Source of the DNA: Plasmopara viticola
Taxonomy: Eukaryota > Oomycota > Peronosporomycetes > Peronosporales > Peronosporaceae
DNA length: 64,000 bases
Direction of reading: 5' to 3'
Assembly (NCBI GenBank): GCA_001695595.3
Contig: MBPM02000036.1
Span: 186,001 to 250,000, forward strand
Shown: positions 11,534 through 23,050 of the stretch, one piece after another
Position numbering within the stretch: position 1 is the first letter of the stretch
How the letters are laid out: the number at the start of each line of letters is the position of its first letter
The notes under the pieces: model-generated
What the model was told of the DNA's origin: nothing
What the model saw: the letters and a program-made list of their open reading frames with translations, nothing else
The model's database searches: none
Translations under genes and position numbers: made by a program

Positions 11534-12419
11534 CTACAATTTGACCTGGTAATACTCATCCACCGGGACGTGTTTTGCATCGCCGTAAGAGTCAAGAAGA
11601 ATGATGTTTTCAATCTCGAGGACATATGGCGAAAAATTGTGATTCTTGGGCCAGTACTCCATTTGTGGGTGCCTTTAACAAACCCAGACAACATTAATAC
11701 TCGGCATGAAGCTACAACAAGATCGATTTCACGTACTTGGAAAACAACGCTTTCTTGGCGTAATCGTGTTGGTCAGCAGGCACTGGGTTCACCTTGCCAG
11801 TCAGCGTAATCATCCAGCACGTCGGGTCTTCCACGTCCATAGTGCATGCATTTTTGCCCTCTTGTGCCATTGAAATTGCCACTGATGCTGTCGGGTTGAC
11901 GCTCAAGTCAGTTCCTGCACCAATTAACACCCAAATGTCATTTCTTCGTTCTTTGAATACCATTTCAACATTTTTCGTACCTGCAGGATCCAATGGCGTG
12001 AGATAAAAGAACAGATGTCCCGTTGAAGAGCCATCTCCGTCTACTTGTAATTCCCACTTCAGAAAAAATCGAAATCTCAAGAACCATTTTCCGGACTTAC
12101 CACTGTATGAGACTATGTGACCATACGGAACTCCGTTAAACTGCACTGAGATTGTCGACAGAGTCGCCCACACATTATTGTGCACCAGCGTCCTCGCATG
12201 CAGCGCTGAGGTTGAGTTTCCGGACCTTTTCGCCAGTCACAAAGTATAAAGACAAAAATTTGCAAACTATTTCACTTGTAAAACCTACGACGCTTCCGTT
12301 CCTCCGAGCGTGTTATTGCAAGAAGCCGCTTCATGTTGTAGAGCTTCAATACCGAAAGAGAGAACTGACACTCCTAATGCGAGCAAAAGCATCGAAAGGC
12401 ACTGACGAAAAGGCTGCAT
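11534..12419 (-). CDS. CREG-like secreted protein (copy A)
   Basis: Five exons on the minus strand: 12419-12289, 12225-12101, 12043-11981, 11914-11737 and 11672-11534, joining in frame to 211 aa. Exon 1 encodes a signal peptide (MQPFRQ followed by a Leu-rich run). Exons 2-5 give the CREG split-barrel (pyridoxamine-oxidase-like) signature: HARTLVHNNVWATLSTIS, GVPYGH, FFYLTPLDPAG, NPTASVAIS, then the HPQMEYWPKNHNF C-terminal region and DEYYQVKL at the end. CREG proteins (cellular repressor of E1A-stimulated genes) are secretory or lysosomal glycoproteins related to FMN-binding split barrels, usually without proven enzyme activity. Donors GTAGGT, GTAAGT, GTACGA and GTACGT were chosen so that the protein matches the family without insertions. 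Introns 2 (57 nt) and 3 (66 nt) are multiples of three and stop-free, so retention would keep frame. Confidence 0.8.
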
Positions 12420-12660
12420 TATGAACAATGCCTCGTGGTAACTTCGATAATGATTTGTTTTCAATTCTGTGGCCATTTATTACGTGCACGACACGACAGA
12501 GTGTTGTCACAACATGGAGGGGATAGAGCAGCCAGTATGCATGCACGGATCAGGATAGATGGAAAAGCTGTGTACGACAAGCCTTTTCTCCAAGCATCTG
12601 TCGTCAGTATGTTAATACACCGCTCTTTCTCATAATGAACTATCTTCTCTCGCTCGTCCA

Positions 12661-12898
12661 GTGACTTCTATCTGGCGTCGTTGAGCGACTTGCCCGGCAC
12701 AATATTCATGATGCTCAACGCGCACGTAGTCCATATCTGCCACGAAGACACGTCTAGCAAACCCGTTCGATTTAAGCTAAATAGTAGTTTGTACGCGATT
12801 GTCCCATTTTCATTATATTCCAATGCATCATTTCTGCCTTTCCACTACTTGAGTGATACGGATTACATCTGTTCCCGTACTCACGTCAAAATTTGGCT
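12661..12898 (-). pseudogene. Fragment X upstream of CREG copy A
   Basis: The minus strand encodes a short stretch with KLLFSLNRTG and TTCALSIM, matching copy C (36600-36868) and copy B (13497-13766). In copy A the frame stops soon after. Function not recognised. Confidence 0.45.
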
Positions 12899-13496
12899 AA
12901 TGGAATGTCTCAACAGATACAACGAGTACAAAATAAACTATTAAATATCATACTGCCATCTCGCGGAGCTTTATATGCCCACTCTAAAACCATTACCGCA
13001 TCAATTGCGGGATTTTTGAATTTTGTCAAAAAGGGGTTTTAAAGACATTGTTACGTCAGTACCTTCAATACCTTCGTGCTTGTTTCTGGCACGAACCTGG
13101 CCGAGCTTTTTTTTTAGGAAGTTGGAAAATTAAAGGAGCGGATTATCTTCTTACTTCAGCCGTAACGGACAAAGTCGGATGACTGGCGCCCAAGGAATCT
13201 AGCTTCGGCAATAAAGTGACAACGCAGTTAGTTATATATTCTCAAAATTGTCGGCTTTGTACAAGTCGAAAGCAATATGGTATTTTGAAAATAAAATGAC
13301 CTATGCATTATCCTGTAGAATCGGTAGCTACATTAAACATACTTTAGTAGGAACACAAAGCTTCGCGAGATGACCCGTCGTATATCAAAATTTGGGTCTA
13401 AAAGTGTCAAGAACGACTTATCTGACTAATAAAACGCTGACAGCAATAATCATTATTAATTATTCAGTAGTCCTGTTGCGGTAGAGACATTCCGGC
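12899..13496. other. Spacer between the inverted arms
   Basis: About 600 bp of AT-rich sequence with no open frame or motif that I recognise. Confidence 0.7.
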
Positions 13497-13766
13497 AGCC
13501 AAATTTTGACGTGAGTACGGGAACAGATGTAAACCGTATTTTCACTCAAGTAGTGGAAAGGCAGAAATGATGCATTGGATTATAATGAAAATGGTACAAT
13601 CGCGTACAAACTACTATTTCGCTTAAATCGAACGGGTTTGCAAGACGTGTCTTCGTGGCAGATATGGACTACGCGCGTTGAGCATCATATATATTGTGCC
13701 GGGCAAGTCGCTCAACGACGCCAAGTAGAAGTCGCTGGACGAGTGAGAGAAGATAGTTCAATATGA
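13497..13766 (+). pseudogene. Fragment X upstream of CREG copy B
   Basis: Mirror of 12661-12898. The plus strand gives AYKLLFRLNRTG, then a one-base change in frame (copy A reads TTCALSIM, copy B TTRVEHHI). It is related to the longer fragment at 36600-36868. Confidence 0.45.
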
Positions 13767-13976
13767 GAAAGAACGGTGTATTAACATACTGACGACAGAT
13801 GCTTGGAGAAAAGGCTTGTCGTACACAGCTTTTCCATCTATCCTGATCCGTGGATGCATACTGGCTGCTCTATCCCCTCCATATTGTATCAACACTCTGT
13901 CGTGTCGTGCACGTAATAATTGGCCACAGAATTGAAAACAAATCATTATCGAAGTTACCGCGAGACATTGTTCATA

Positions 13977-14855
13977 ATGCAGCCTTTTCGTCAGTGCCTT
14001 TCGATGCTTTTGCTCGCATTAGGAGTGTCAGTTCTCTCCTTCGGTGTTGAAGCTCATCAAAACGTCGGGGATTTTGGGGGCAGGAAGCTAGCAGAAACGT
14101 AAGATTTATAGGTGAAATGGTTTGCGAATTTTTCTTTTCAATACTTTGTAACTGGTTGAAAAGGTCCGGAAACTCAAGCTCAGCGCTGCATGCGAGGACT
14201 CTGGTGCACGAAAATGTGTGGGCAACTCTGTCGACAATCTCAGTGCGGTTCGGAGGAATTCCGTATGGTCACACGGTCTCCTACAGTGGTAAGTTTGGAA
14301 TGTGGTACACTAAGATTAAATATTTCTTACAGCGAAATTTACAAGTAGACGGAGATGGCTCTTCAACGGGACATCTGTTCTTTTATCTCACGCCATTGGA
14401 TCCTGCAGGTACAGAAAGTGTTTGACTGGTATTTGAAGAGCGAAAAAATGACATTTGGTTGTTAATTGGTGCAGGAACTGACTTGAGCGCCAACCCGACG
14501 GCATCCGTGGCAATTTCAAAGGCACAAGAGGGCGAAAATGCATGCACTATGGACGTGGAAGACCCGACGTGCTGGATGATTACGCTGATTGGCAAGGTGA
14601 ACCCAGTGCCTGCTGACCAACACGATTACGCCAAGAAAGCGTTGTTTTCCAAGTACGTGAAATCGATTCTGTTGTAGCTTCATGCCGAGTATTAATGTTG
14701 TCTGGGTTTGTTAAAGGCACCCACAAATGGAATACTGGCCCAAGAATCACAATTTTTCGCCATATGTCCTCGAGATTGAAAACATCATTCTCCTTGACTC
14801 TTACGGCGAAGCGAAACACGTTTCGGTGGATGAGTATTACCAGGTCAGATTGTAG
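13977..14855 (+). CDS. CREG-like secreted protein (copy B)
   Basis: Five exons: 13977-14098, 14164-14288, 14346-14408, 14475-14652 and 14717-14855, joining in frame to 208 aa with no internal stop. The signal peptide is nearly the same as copy A; the residues after it differ (HQNVGDFGGRKLAET). CREG motifs are all present: HARTLVHENVWATLSTIS, GIPYGH, FFYLTPLDPAG, NPTASVAIS, a cysteine pair spaced as in copy A, and HPQMEYWPKNHNF. Donors are GTAAGA, GTAAGT, GTACAG and GTACGT. Intron 3 has an in-frame TGA, so it must be removed. Exon 5 ends DEYYQVRL. The ATG is chosen because it begins the signal peptide and is conserved in copies A and C. It is the plus-strand partner of copy A across a 0.6-kb spacer. 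Confidence 0.8.
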
Positions 14856-15131
14856 GCACTATGCGCTGCCAATAGGCAGATTGTAACCCTATCTTACGAA
14901 TAGGTAGCCACTCTGTTTTCTTCAGCATCACTTAAAGTGTAATCTATGCTGGACTGCTTTACAACTCTGTAGTAGAACTTGATATTATCAGTTTTCTTGA
15001 GCTGTCGATGGGTTAGAGTAGTGTAAATGTAAGCCCTTGAAGTCCTTAAATATTTCGACTTTATGCTTTGTATTGGACACGTTATTGTTTTTTTTCTTAT
15101 TATGTAGGATTTACTCATTAAAAGCATCGCA

Positions 15132-15360
15132 GTGATCACGGTCATAATTATAACGTGGATTGCACCTCCGTCAGCAGCAGCTTTCCGGTATTCAGCATTT
15201 CATGTCAAATGTGGGTATGGTGCTACCTTTCGACCGGCGAATCTCACGTGCTTGATCTCCATACTGCAAAGCGCTTGCGAGCTTACCACGTCTTATATCC
15301 TCGTCAAAAAGATGTTCTCACAATCTGGCCCTATCGATGGGGAGGATATTCCAAACTGAA
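15132..15360 (+). repeat. Segment Y, copy B (disrupted)
   Basis: Matches the complement of 11035-11289 (WIAPPSAAAF region). The homologous ATG at 15104 is followed by TAG, so the small signal-like frame seen in copy A is not open here. A different frame runs to 15607 but lacks support. Confidence 0.5.
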
Positions 15361-16441
15361 AACATTAATAGAGTTGTTTGTATTACTAAACCACAGTGAA
15401 TTACAGCAGCATAGCTTGGAGGAAGATAACGAAGCGGATGTCAAAACATATCTTCCAAACATTTATGCATTTTATCCCAGTAGGAGGTTAAATGTAAGGT
15501 ATTTTTCAAACGTGGGATTATTTTTTTTCTGGCGAAACGGGTTCACGCGCTTGCAGAGTTTGACAATTAGCTGCCTTTTGGCCAACCGCACACTTACGAC
15601 GTCTTAATGTCGAATGGTTGTACTTCTTGTTCTTTAAAGGCAACACCATAAAGCGGTCGTTTGCCGGAAGATCGTACACCCTCTCCCAGGCCTCCTCTTT
15701 GCAAGGTGCTAAAGTGACGCCGATGCCCTTATCGTCAATTACGTTCGCACGGATAGATTGTCTATGTAAGCCATTGCTAAGATTTCTGGGATAAATATAA
15801 GCATTTTCGTGCATCTATTCAATGCGCACTTTGCGCTACTAAGAAGCCTTGCAGGTTACTATAGGACTAAGTAGACAGCTATATATCCAACATATCTGCT
15901 ACCAAGTAGCTAAAAAAAGCGTCATGTCGTCCGAGCATAATTAGCAGAGTTGATGTGATGTAGAGCGTAGAAAGTATAGACCCAGGAACACTCCAGCGGC
16001 AGTACCTACTGTGAGTAGAAAGTCAAGGAAATTTTTAAAAAAACATATGAGAGGTAGAGATAGCCTTAAAAGTACAGACGATGCGGTGCACGTGGCGTTA
16101 CCACCTCTTGATAAGAGGGACATATTTAACGCTGGGCGCTCACCCGAAAATTCTCTTCGCCTTATGTCCCAACAACACACTGAGGAATGATTAAAAACAA
16201 CGCATATTTTGGCAATCTTTGGACTTTGCTAGCTTTCTCATTTCATTGCCTGCAATAAAGGTAGGCAAGAACTTTACATATATATTATCGAACTAAAGAA
16301 AGTATTTGTATCCATTACTGAATCGCCACTCCCCGCGCAAGTCAAACTAACTTTCAAAGTCGGCCTTAGGACCTCGTACTCAACGATTTCGATTATTGAC
16401 AGGAACGTTTAAAGAGGCGGTAAAGCTCATTTTTTAAAGGA
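15361..16441. other. Gene-poor stretch with two unrecognised minus-strand frames
   Basis: A 98-aa frame with an ATG (15814 down to 15518) and a frame ending 15941 with a hydrophobic C-terminal helix (FLDFLLTVGTAAGVFLGLYF) are the only notable items. Neither shows a family motif. They could be degenerate remains or a small unknown gene. Confidence 0.3.
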
Positions 16442-16695
16442 TGTTGGTTTTACACCGCTGAATGCATGTGGGACAGACGGATGGCGACAGAGAATGACGA
16501 CACAGGATTACGGACATGATTACGGTGCGGTCATGACGTCATAGGCTGACGTCACTCGAATGGCGTCATTAGATTACGTCACAAAGAAGCTTCTAGAAGG
16601 CTCTAGAAGGAAAGGCTAATATTTAGCACATACCAAACTAAGGACCTGAGTATTCAGCTCGCATTCTACCTTCTCGGGCACACATCTTTCCAACA
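16442..16695 (+). repeat. 5' LTR of the Copia element
   Basis: 254 bp, TGTTGGTTTTACACC...CTTTCCAACA. It contains two TGACGTCA-type palindromic blocks near 16532-16560. Confidence 0.9.
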
Positions 16696-16746
16696 CGTTT
16701 ACAGCCGCAAAAGACTCTCAAATACTTCTCCTCAAGCACCTCTCTA

Positions 16747-19700
16747 ATGACAAGCAAGAAAGCGGAAGCCCTCCTGGGTAGTGGAAATTATCTCCAACGG
16801 GAGTTTACCATGCGGATGACGCTGGCAAGGAAGGGTCTGTTGGCCCACGTGCAGGTGGTCAAGACTGAGTGGAGATGGCCGTCGTGTAAGCTCAACGATA
16901 TGAAGGCTCTTAGGCTGATCGCCCAGGGTGTGGTATCATACAAAGATTTGGTCGGCTGCGACAGCTATCATAGCATGGAATACACTGCGTGATTTCTACA
17001 GCCGCTCGACGATGCACAATCGGGTGTCGATGACCCGTAGTCTACATGAATTTATGATGGCTGATGGTGTTACGATGACGATACACCTAGACAGCTTCGA
17101 CGAGCTTATCTTGGGGCTTCAGACTTTGGGAGAGCCGCTGAACGAGGCTCGCCAGCTCGTGATTCTGCTGAGCAGTCTTCCTGCAGAGTATGAGGTTATC
17201 TCGTCGATTGTGGAAATTAAAAGAGAAGCTTCTGAAGGACTATGAGCGACTGGAGAAGAAGAAATCTAAGGAGCGCGCGTTCAAAGTGAATGCGAGACGA
17301 TTCAAAGGAGGCCAATCCAATGGTCGAAAAGGGAGTGGTCTGCAGTAGAACAATGGTGGATTCAAGAACAAATGCTTCAAGTGTGGCCAAGTTGGACATT
17401 TCGAGCAAGACTGTATTAAACGAAACGAATTTACAGAAGACGATGCCGTGTTTGCTGCTGGTGAACAGCACTGTTACGACTGGCCTTTCGACAGCGGAGC
17501 TACGTCGCACATGAAATCTCATCGAAGTGATCTCTTTGATTACAAGGTATCAAACAATGGTCCAGAGGTCCCTATCGCGGATGGAAAGAAACTACGAGTG
17601 GTTGGCAAGGGACAGTTAAGCTTACTGATTTGGACGGCTTACGTATCAGGACAGACGACTTTGGTCAGTTGACAAGCGAGCTGAACGTGGTTTGAAGGTG
17701 GAATTTGAATGCTTCTCATGCATCATTTGGAGTACGCACCTAGCCATTGCGAAAGGCAAGAAAGTTGGGAAAGCGTACGTTTTTGGACTGCGAGCAAGAA
17801 GAGGCTCGACTGGTGAATACGCCTGGGATGACAATGCGTGGGAGCTTTAGCACGCTCGCTTGGGATATCTCGGAAAGAGCGGTATGATAAAGACACCAGC
17901 TACAAGCGGTATGCCGGCGTCAAAGTAGGGCATTTAGATGCTGTGTGGAGGACGTCTGAAGGGTAAGCTGAAGGTTGATTCATTCCTGTCACGATCCTTA
18001 CAAAGACATCACGTGTCCTGGAATTTGTGCACAGGGACGTGATAGGACCGATGAAGACGGTCTCGAAGGGTGGCGCACAATATGTGCTGACTTTTGTGGA
18101 TGATTATTCGAGATTTGTGGTGGCGTACTTCATGAAGAACGAAAGTGAAGTGACTACAAAGCCGAACGAGTTCAAAGATCTCTTCGAGAACCAATGAAGG
18201 CAGCGTTTGAAGTGCCCGTGACTCGACAAAGGGACAAAGTTTGTGAACAAGGAGATTGCCGAAATCTGTGCCAGAAACGGTATTATGCATCAGCGCACGG
18301 TCAACTTGGCCCGCAACAAAATGGCATTGCGAAGCAAATAAATTGCACGATTCTCGAAAAGGCTCGAAGCATGACTCATTACGAGGGTGTGCCTACAGAA
18401 TGGTGGGCGAGAAGCACTGCGGTGTATCTGATCAATCGCTCAACAAACCTGGCAAATTCGGAACTTGGTCATCTACGTGTATTTGGATAACAGAGCTTCG
18501 CTCATATCGACAATATCAAGAGAGCAAAATTTAACCCCAAAGGCTTTCGGTATGTGTTTCTTGGGTACGCAGAAGGCACGAAAGGATATCGTGTGTTTGA
18601 TTTGAAGAATTGTAAGGTCAAGGTAGTGCGATCCGTTCGGCTTGACGAGCCTGAAGCAGGCGGAAAAATACCACGGACTTTCCACATCTCAAGACGATCA
18701 CCCACATTACCAAGGACGCTGATGATGCACCGATCAATGTCAAGACATCACGACAATCCACTTCCGAAGAACCAATGGAAGGTGTCGAGAATCAAATTCC
18801 TGACGTGAAACTGAGTGAGGTTGAGCTGGAACAAGAAGTGGAAATGCACCAGCTACCACAACTCCGTCCTCCCTGCCCGGCCGCACAAAGCTCGGAGCTG
18901 AATCCTTACCGTTTTCCCCCGCAAGCTTATGCAGAAGATCTTATAGTGTTCCAGGTGGAGCCTGGATGTACTAGACGCTCGCGAGAGCCTGTGTTTCTTC
19001 ATACGGATGGCTTAAGTGGCGATGAAGAGCAAAAAGAAGAGGAGAATGATGGGCCACCAAATGCCAAGCGATTCACATTCGATGAAGATAGACTTATCGC
19101 TGAAGCCGTTCTTGCATATGCTGCTAATTTTGGTGAGGCGGATGACGCCCCAACTACGTACCAGCAAGCGATGAATAGCGACGACGCTTATGAATGGCGG
19201 AAGGCAATGAACGCAGAGCTTAAGGCTCAAGAAGCGAACGGCTAATGGCCTCTTGTGTCTAAGAAGAAAAACGTTCGGCCAATCGGGTGCCGATGAGTTT
19301 TTGCGAAGAAACGCAACGAGCTTGGTCAAGTGGTGCACTACAAGGCCCGACTTGTTGCCAAGAGCTTTAAACAAAACTTTCGTATCGATTTCTTCGAGAC
19401 ATACTCGCCAGTGGCAAACATGAACTCTAGCAGGGTTGTGTTGTCGGTGGTGGTTGCGAATGGATACCTGACAGCGCAACTGGATGTCGACACAGCTTTC
19501 CTGAACAGTAACTACGAGGAAGAGGTATATATGGAAGTGCCTTACGGTATTGTCGATGCCGAAACTGTGATGTGCAAGCTAGACAAGGCGATTTATGGTC
19601 CAAAGCAAGCTGCGATTGCATGGAACAAGACGATTCACGCTGTATTCCTGCAAATAGATTTTCGGAGCAGTGAGCCGGATCAGTGCGTTTACGTCAAGGG

Positions 19701-20716
19701 CCAGAACCAAAACTATGTCTACGTTTGTCTATACGTTGACGACATGATCATCGCTGCCAAGACGAGTAAGTAGATACGAAATGTTAAAGAAGCACTCAGA
19801 TACTCATTCAAGATGAAGGAATTGAGCAAGGCCAAACTTTTTTTGGAATGGAGATCGACCATGATCGCAACAGCAGCACACTCATGATTCGGCAAACAAG
19901 ATACATTGACGACGTGGTGAACAGAATCAACCAGCAAGACGCGAAGGCAGTGGTCAAACCATGCGACTTGGGTCTAAGGCTGTCGAAGATGCAATCGCCA
20001 ACGACAAACTGTGAAAGAGAAGAAATGCGGTCGAAAGCGTATAGATCGCTGATCGGATGTTTGCTCTTCATTTCGACATGTACACGTTCCGGTATCGCAT
20101 AAGTGGTCACACAGCTGCAGCGTTTTGTGTAAAAACAAGATCAGCAGCATTGAAAGGCCGCGATTTGCGAACTCCGTTATCTTAAAGCAAAGAGAACTTT
20201 GGGATCACCTACGGCATGAGCGCCAGCGAAATTCAAATCACAGCATATACGGATGCGGATAGGGGTAGCAATACCGATGACGGGCACTTCTTATCGAGGA
20301 TAATGATAATGAATCGTGGCGCACCAGTGGTTTATAAGTCGAAATATTAGAGGACAGTGACATTAAGCTCGGCGGAAGCAGAGAACATGGTTTTAAGTCT
20401 TCGTACTCAAGAAGTGCTACGGGTCCGTGCGATTTTCAAGGATCTCGGTCATGAGCAAGTAGGAGCTACATTGTTTTAGGAAGATAATCAAGGTGCAATT
20501 GGGCTTGCTAGCAACGCTAGCTACAACGCCAGAACCAAACACGTCGACATTCGTCACCACTTCATCCGATAGAAGGTGTCCCGAGACATCATCGTGGTCA
20601 AGTGCAAGTTGACAGTGGATCAGTTGGTAGACATGCTGATAAAAGCTCTCAGTACTAAACGACTCAAGTACATGCTTCAAGCAAGTGACATCGGTGAAAG
20701 GCACAGTCAGCATTAG
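16747..20716 (+). pseudogene. Copia gag-pol polyprotein, frameshifted
   Basis: Gag: 16747-17245, with LLGSGNYL, MRMTLARKGLLAHVQ, AWNTLRDFY and LQTLGEPLNEARQLV split over two frames. Zinc knuckle CFKCGQVGHFEQDC: about 17367-17408. Protease DSGATSHM: about 17491-17514. Integrase: 18020-18350, with VHRDVIGPMKT and LTFVDDYSRFVVAY. RT: 19330-19773, with HYKARLVAKSF, LDVDTAFLNS and the catalytic YVDDM near 19733-19747. RNase H: 20210-20700, with YTDAD, TLSSAEAE and TKHVDIRHHFI. The order is that of Ty1/Copia. No frame is continuous, so no product is expected. Confidence 0.92.
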
Positions 20717-20729
20717 CGGGGAGTGGGAG

Positions 20730-21009
20730 TGTTAATATTACACCGCTGAATGCATGTGGGGCAGGCGAATGACGACACAGGGTGACGACACAGGGTGACG
20801 ACACAGGGTGACGACACAGGGTGACGACACAGGATTACGAACATGATTACGGTAAAGTCATGACGTCATAGGCTGACGTCATTAGATGACGTCACAAAGT
20901 AGCTTTTTTGAAAGGATTAACAGAATAGGGTTCAGTAGCACATAGCGAATTAAGGGCCTGAATATATTTACTTCGCATTCTACCCTCTCGGACACACATC
21001 TTTCCAACA
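20730..21009 (+). repeat. 3' LTR of the Copia element with minisatellite expansion
   Basis: 280 bp. It contains a 13-bp unit (GACGACACAGGGT) repeated four to five times at about 20771-20832, where the 5' LTR has essentially one unit. Confidence 0.9.
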
Positions 21010-21149
21010 AAGGAGTACAACCGTAGACAAGCTTGTTCCTTCGGAAATTCGCTAACGTATATGTTTTGTTTTATGCAACGGCATCCGTAGACCTAAGTAT
21101 TGCCGGTCAAATATTTGCTTATTTAAATAGGCAAAGAAAAAGATATAGT

Positions 21150-23050
21150 CCGTGCCTAGGCCGACGAAGCGGATCTGTGCATCATCTAAAGGCTATAAAG
21201 GGTCGCTAGCTGAAGCCGTGCTTTTAGGGTCATGTCAGTAAGTGTAAAGTACTTTACTATGGGAAAGCTATCCTTATGATAAATGTGTTGCTGATACATA
21301 CCTTTCGTGAAAGCTTGTTAGCTCTCAAAGGAGGAAGCGAAAGCCCCGAACCGATTTCTGTACACTGAATTAGTACGAGGTTATATAACACACTCTGATA
21401 CTTGATAAAAACTGGCGTTTCGCGAAAGTTTGCATACACTTTGATACTTAATAAAAAGCTGGCGTTTCGCAAAATTTTGCTTACCGGCCAACGGTTGCCG
21501 TCAACTACAAGAAATTGACGGGTGCTTCAGGAGAGAGCAGCAAAATAATCAAAACTCGGTTCGACTGGCGTGAAAAATATTTTGGACGCTTACATGCCGA
21601 AGAAAATCTAGATGATAAACTCGAGGATTGAAAGCCCACAGTCAGTCTTCATCCTTGCCATGGACCAGTACGATTTGGTTCCGGGCATGCCGTGGCTTGA
21701 AAAGCACGCACCCTGGATCAATTGGCAAAATTAGGTCATACGTGTTAGCAAAAAACGAGTCAAATCTCGACTCATTTTGTGCGTACGTTTTTTTTTAAAT
21801 AGGTTCAAGATACTTACAGAGGTATTCAAGGCACTGATCTCTTTTCCAGCGCCAGACGTGACGAATTCCTTCGAAATCTGACTTAAGTAGCTTACAATAG
21901 CGATGTAAATGTGGGACTCATATCATTACGAGTGAATATTTTAGTGACACCAACCGATTGAAAGTTTCGCAAGCAAGTAGCATAGACCCGCAAGACACAA
22001 TAAATAGTGTAAAGCCACCAATAAGTAGCGAAATATTTCACAGATCGCATAAATCAACTATGCTAGAAGAGAATTGGATGCGTTATAAAGCTGATCTCGG
22101 GGTGCCACGACAATTGGACTGTTGACAAAATGAATCAAGTTCTAGAAGGTAATTGGTAGCTTAATTGGTCGTTGTGTCAACTTCAATTAAGAGCACTGCC
22201 CAGGGTAGCGGAGCTTTTTAAAAAATCTCGAAGAACTAAGCGCCAATGAGCTTGAAAGGCCAAGAGATTGGCGAAAATTTAGACAAAAATATTTATGAGG
22301 ATTCGACGTATTTGTATGTTCTTGGGCGAAAAATTGAAGCCCAGTCTCATCAATAGTATAAATTGTGCCTAACCTTTCTTAGGATCTAAGACAAGAATGG
22401 ACGTGATGTTTCACAATATATCCGGGTGTAGATTGTACATTGCACTAAATTAGGGAGGTAATAACTAGCAATTTTAATGAAAGGGTCGATTAAATCCTTC
22501 ACGGCTGACAGTACATTAAGCGGCATGCTATATTAGTGGTAGTGACCCAAGAAGAGCTGTCAAATGCCTCAACAGCGTTAAAAGCCGTACTCTGCCATTT
22601 GTTTGCCCTAACGAAGATCAGTCGCTTTGAAGATCTATTCAGACCACTTAAGCCGAGAACTTTGACGAATGAGTCTTCGCGACAGAGAAGATCCGATTCC
22701 TTGGTTGCTTTGTAAGCAGCCATTAAGCTTGAGTAGACCCGAATGTGTTATGGCCGTCTCGCATTGGCTCACGCAACGTTTTTCTGAGATTGTAGACTCC
22801 TGGGAATTCAGGAGGTGATTAAGCTTAGACAGCTACTTGCGCATGTACATTGTTGGCTATAAGGGTAGTGCTAGGTGATTCAGCACCAATAGAAGGGTTC
22901 TACAGAAGTCCGATATGGCTTTGACGAACGAGACATAGCCACTTAATGATGCATGCAATGCTATTGAGTACGTCATCAATTGCGTATTACTACGGCTTGA
23001 TAAGGACGGACATGGTCGAGTCATTACAATTCAGTACTGACATGTTTATA
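21150..23050 (+). mobile_element. Ty3/Gypsy remnant, left member of an inverted pair
   Basis: A protease-end motif PGMPWLEKHAPWINW is readable at about 21684-21731. Blocks match the complement of 26150-27850: TAGGCCGACGAAGCGGA (21148-21166), the AAAGCACGCACC...CATACGTGTTAGC stretch (about 21699-21750) and the CGTCATCAATTGCGTATTACTACGGCTTGAT stretch near 22973. No open pol frame remains. Confidence 0.6.
21391..21480 (+). repeat. Tandem direct repeat, unit about 46 bp
   Basis: CACTCTGATACTTGATAAAAACTGGCGTTTCGC and a close copy starting at 21437 lie side by side. Confidence 0.8.

Larger units (their letters stand above)
11096..12898 (-). repeat. Left arm of a 1.8-kb inverted repeat carrying CREG copy A
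   Basis: The complement of this stretch matches 13497-15290 along its length, including the CREG-like gene, its flanks and part of segment Y. The inner edge is at AAAATTTGGCT (12888-12898), matched by AGCCAAATTTT from 13497. The arms differ by scattered substitutions and small indels, mostly in introns and flanks. Confidence 0.85.
13497..15290 (+). repeat. Right arm of the 1.8-kb inverted repeat carrying CREG copy B
   Basis: Complementary to 11096-12898 as described for the left arm. The outer edge lies near GAGCTTACCAC (about 15278-15290), matched by the complement at about 11090-11100. Beyond it the two sides diverge. Confidence 0.85.
16442..21009 (+). mobile_element. Copia (Ty1) LTR retrotransposon, degenerate
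   Basis: LTRs at 16442-16695 and 20730-21009 begin TGTT and end AACA. The flanks carry a perfect 5-bp target-site duplication AAGGA (16437-16441 and 21010-21014). A purine-rich run (GCGGGGAGTGGGAG) precedes the 3' LTR. Domain order gag, protease, integrase, RT, RNase H is diagnostic of Copia. Multiple frameshifts and stops inactivate it. Confidence 0.93.

Noticed and set aside
11712..12185. A 157-aa single-exon CREG protein in copy A
   Set aside because: It reads through two introns; the spliced model matches the CREG family without insertions and is shared by all three copies.
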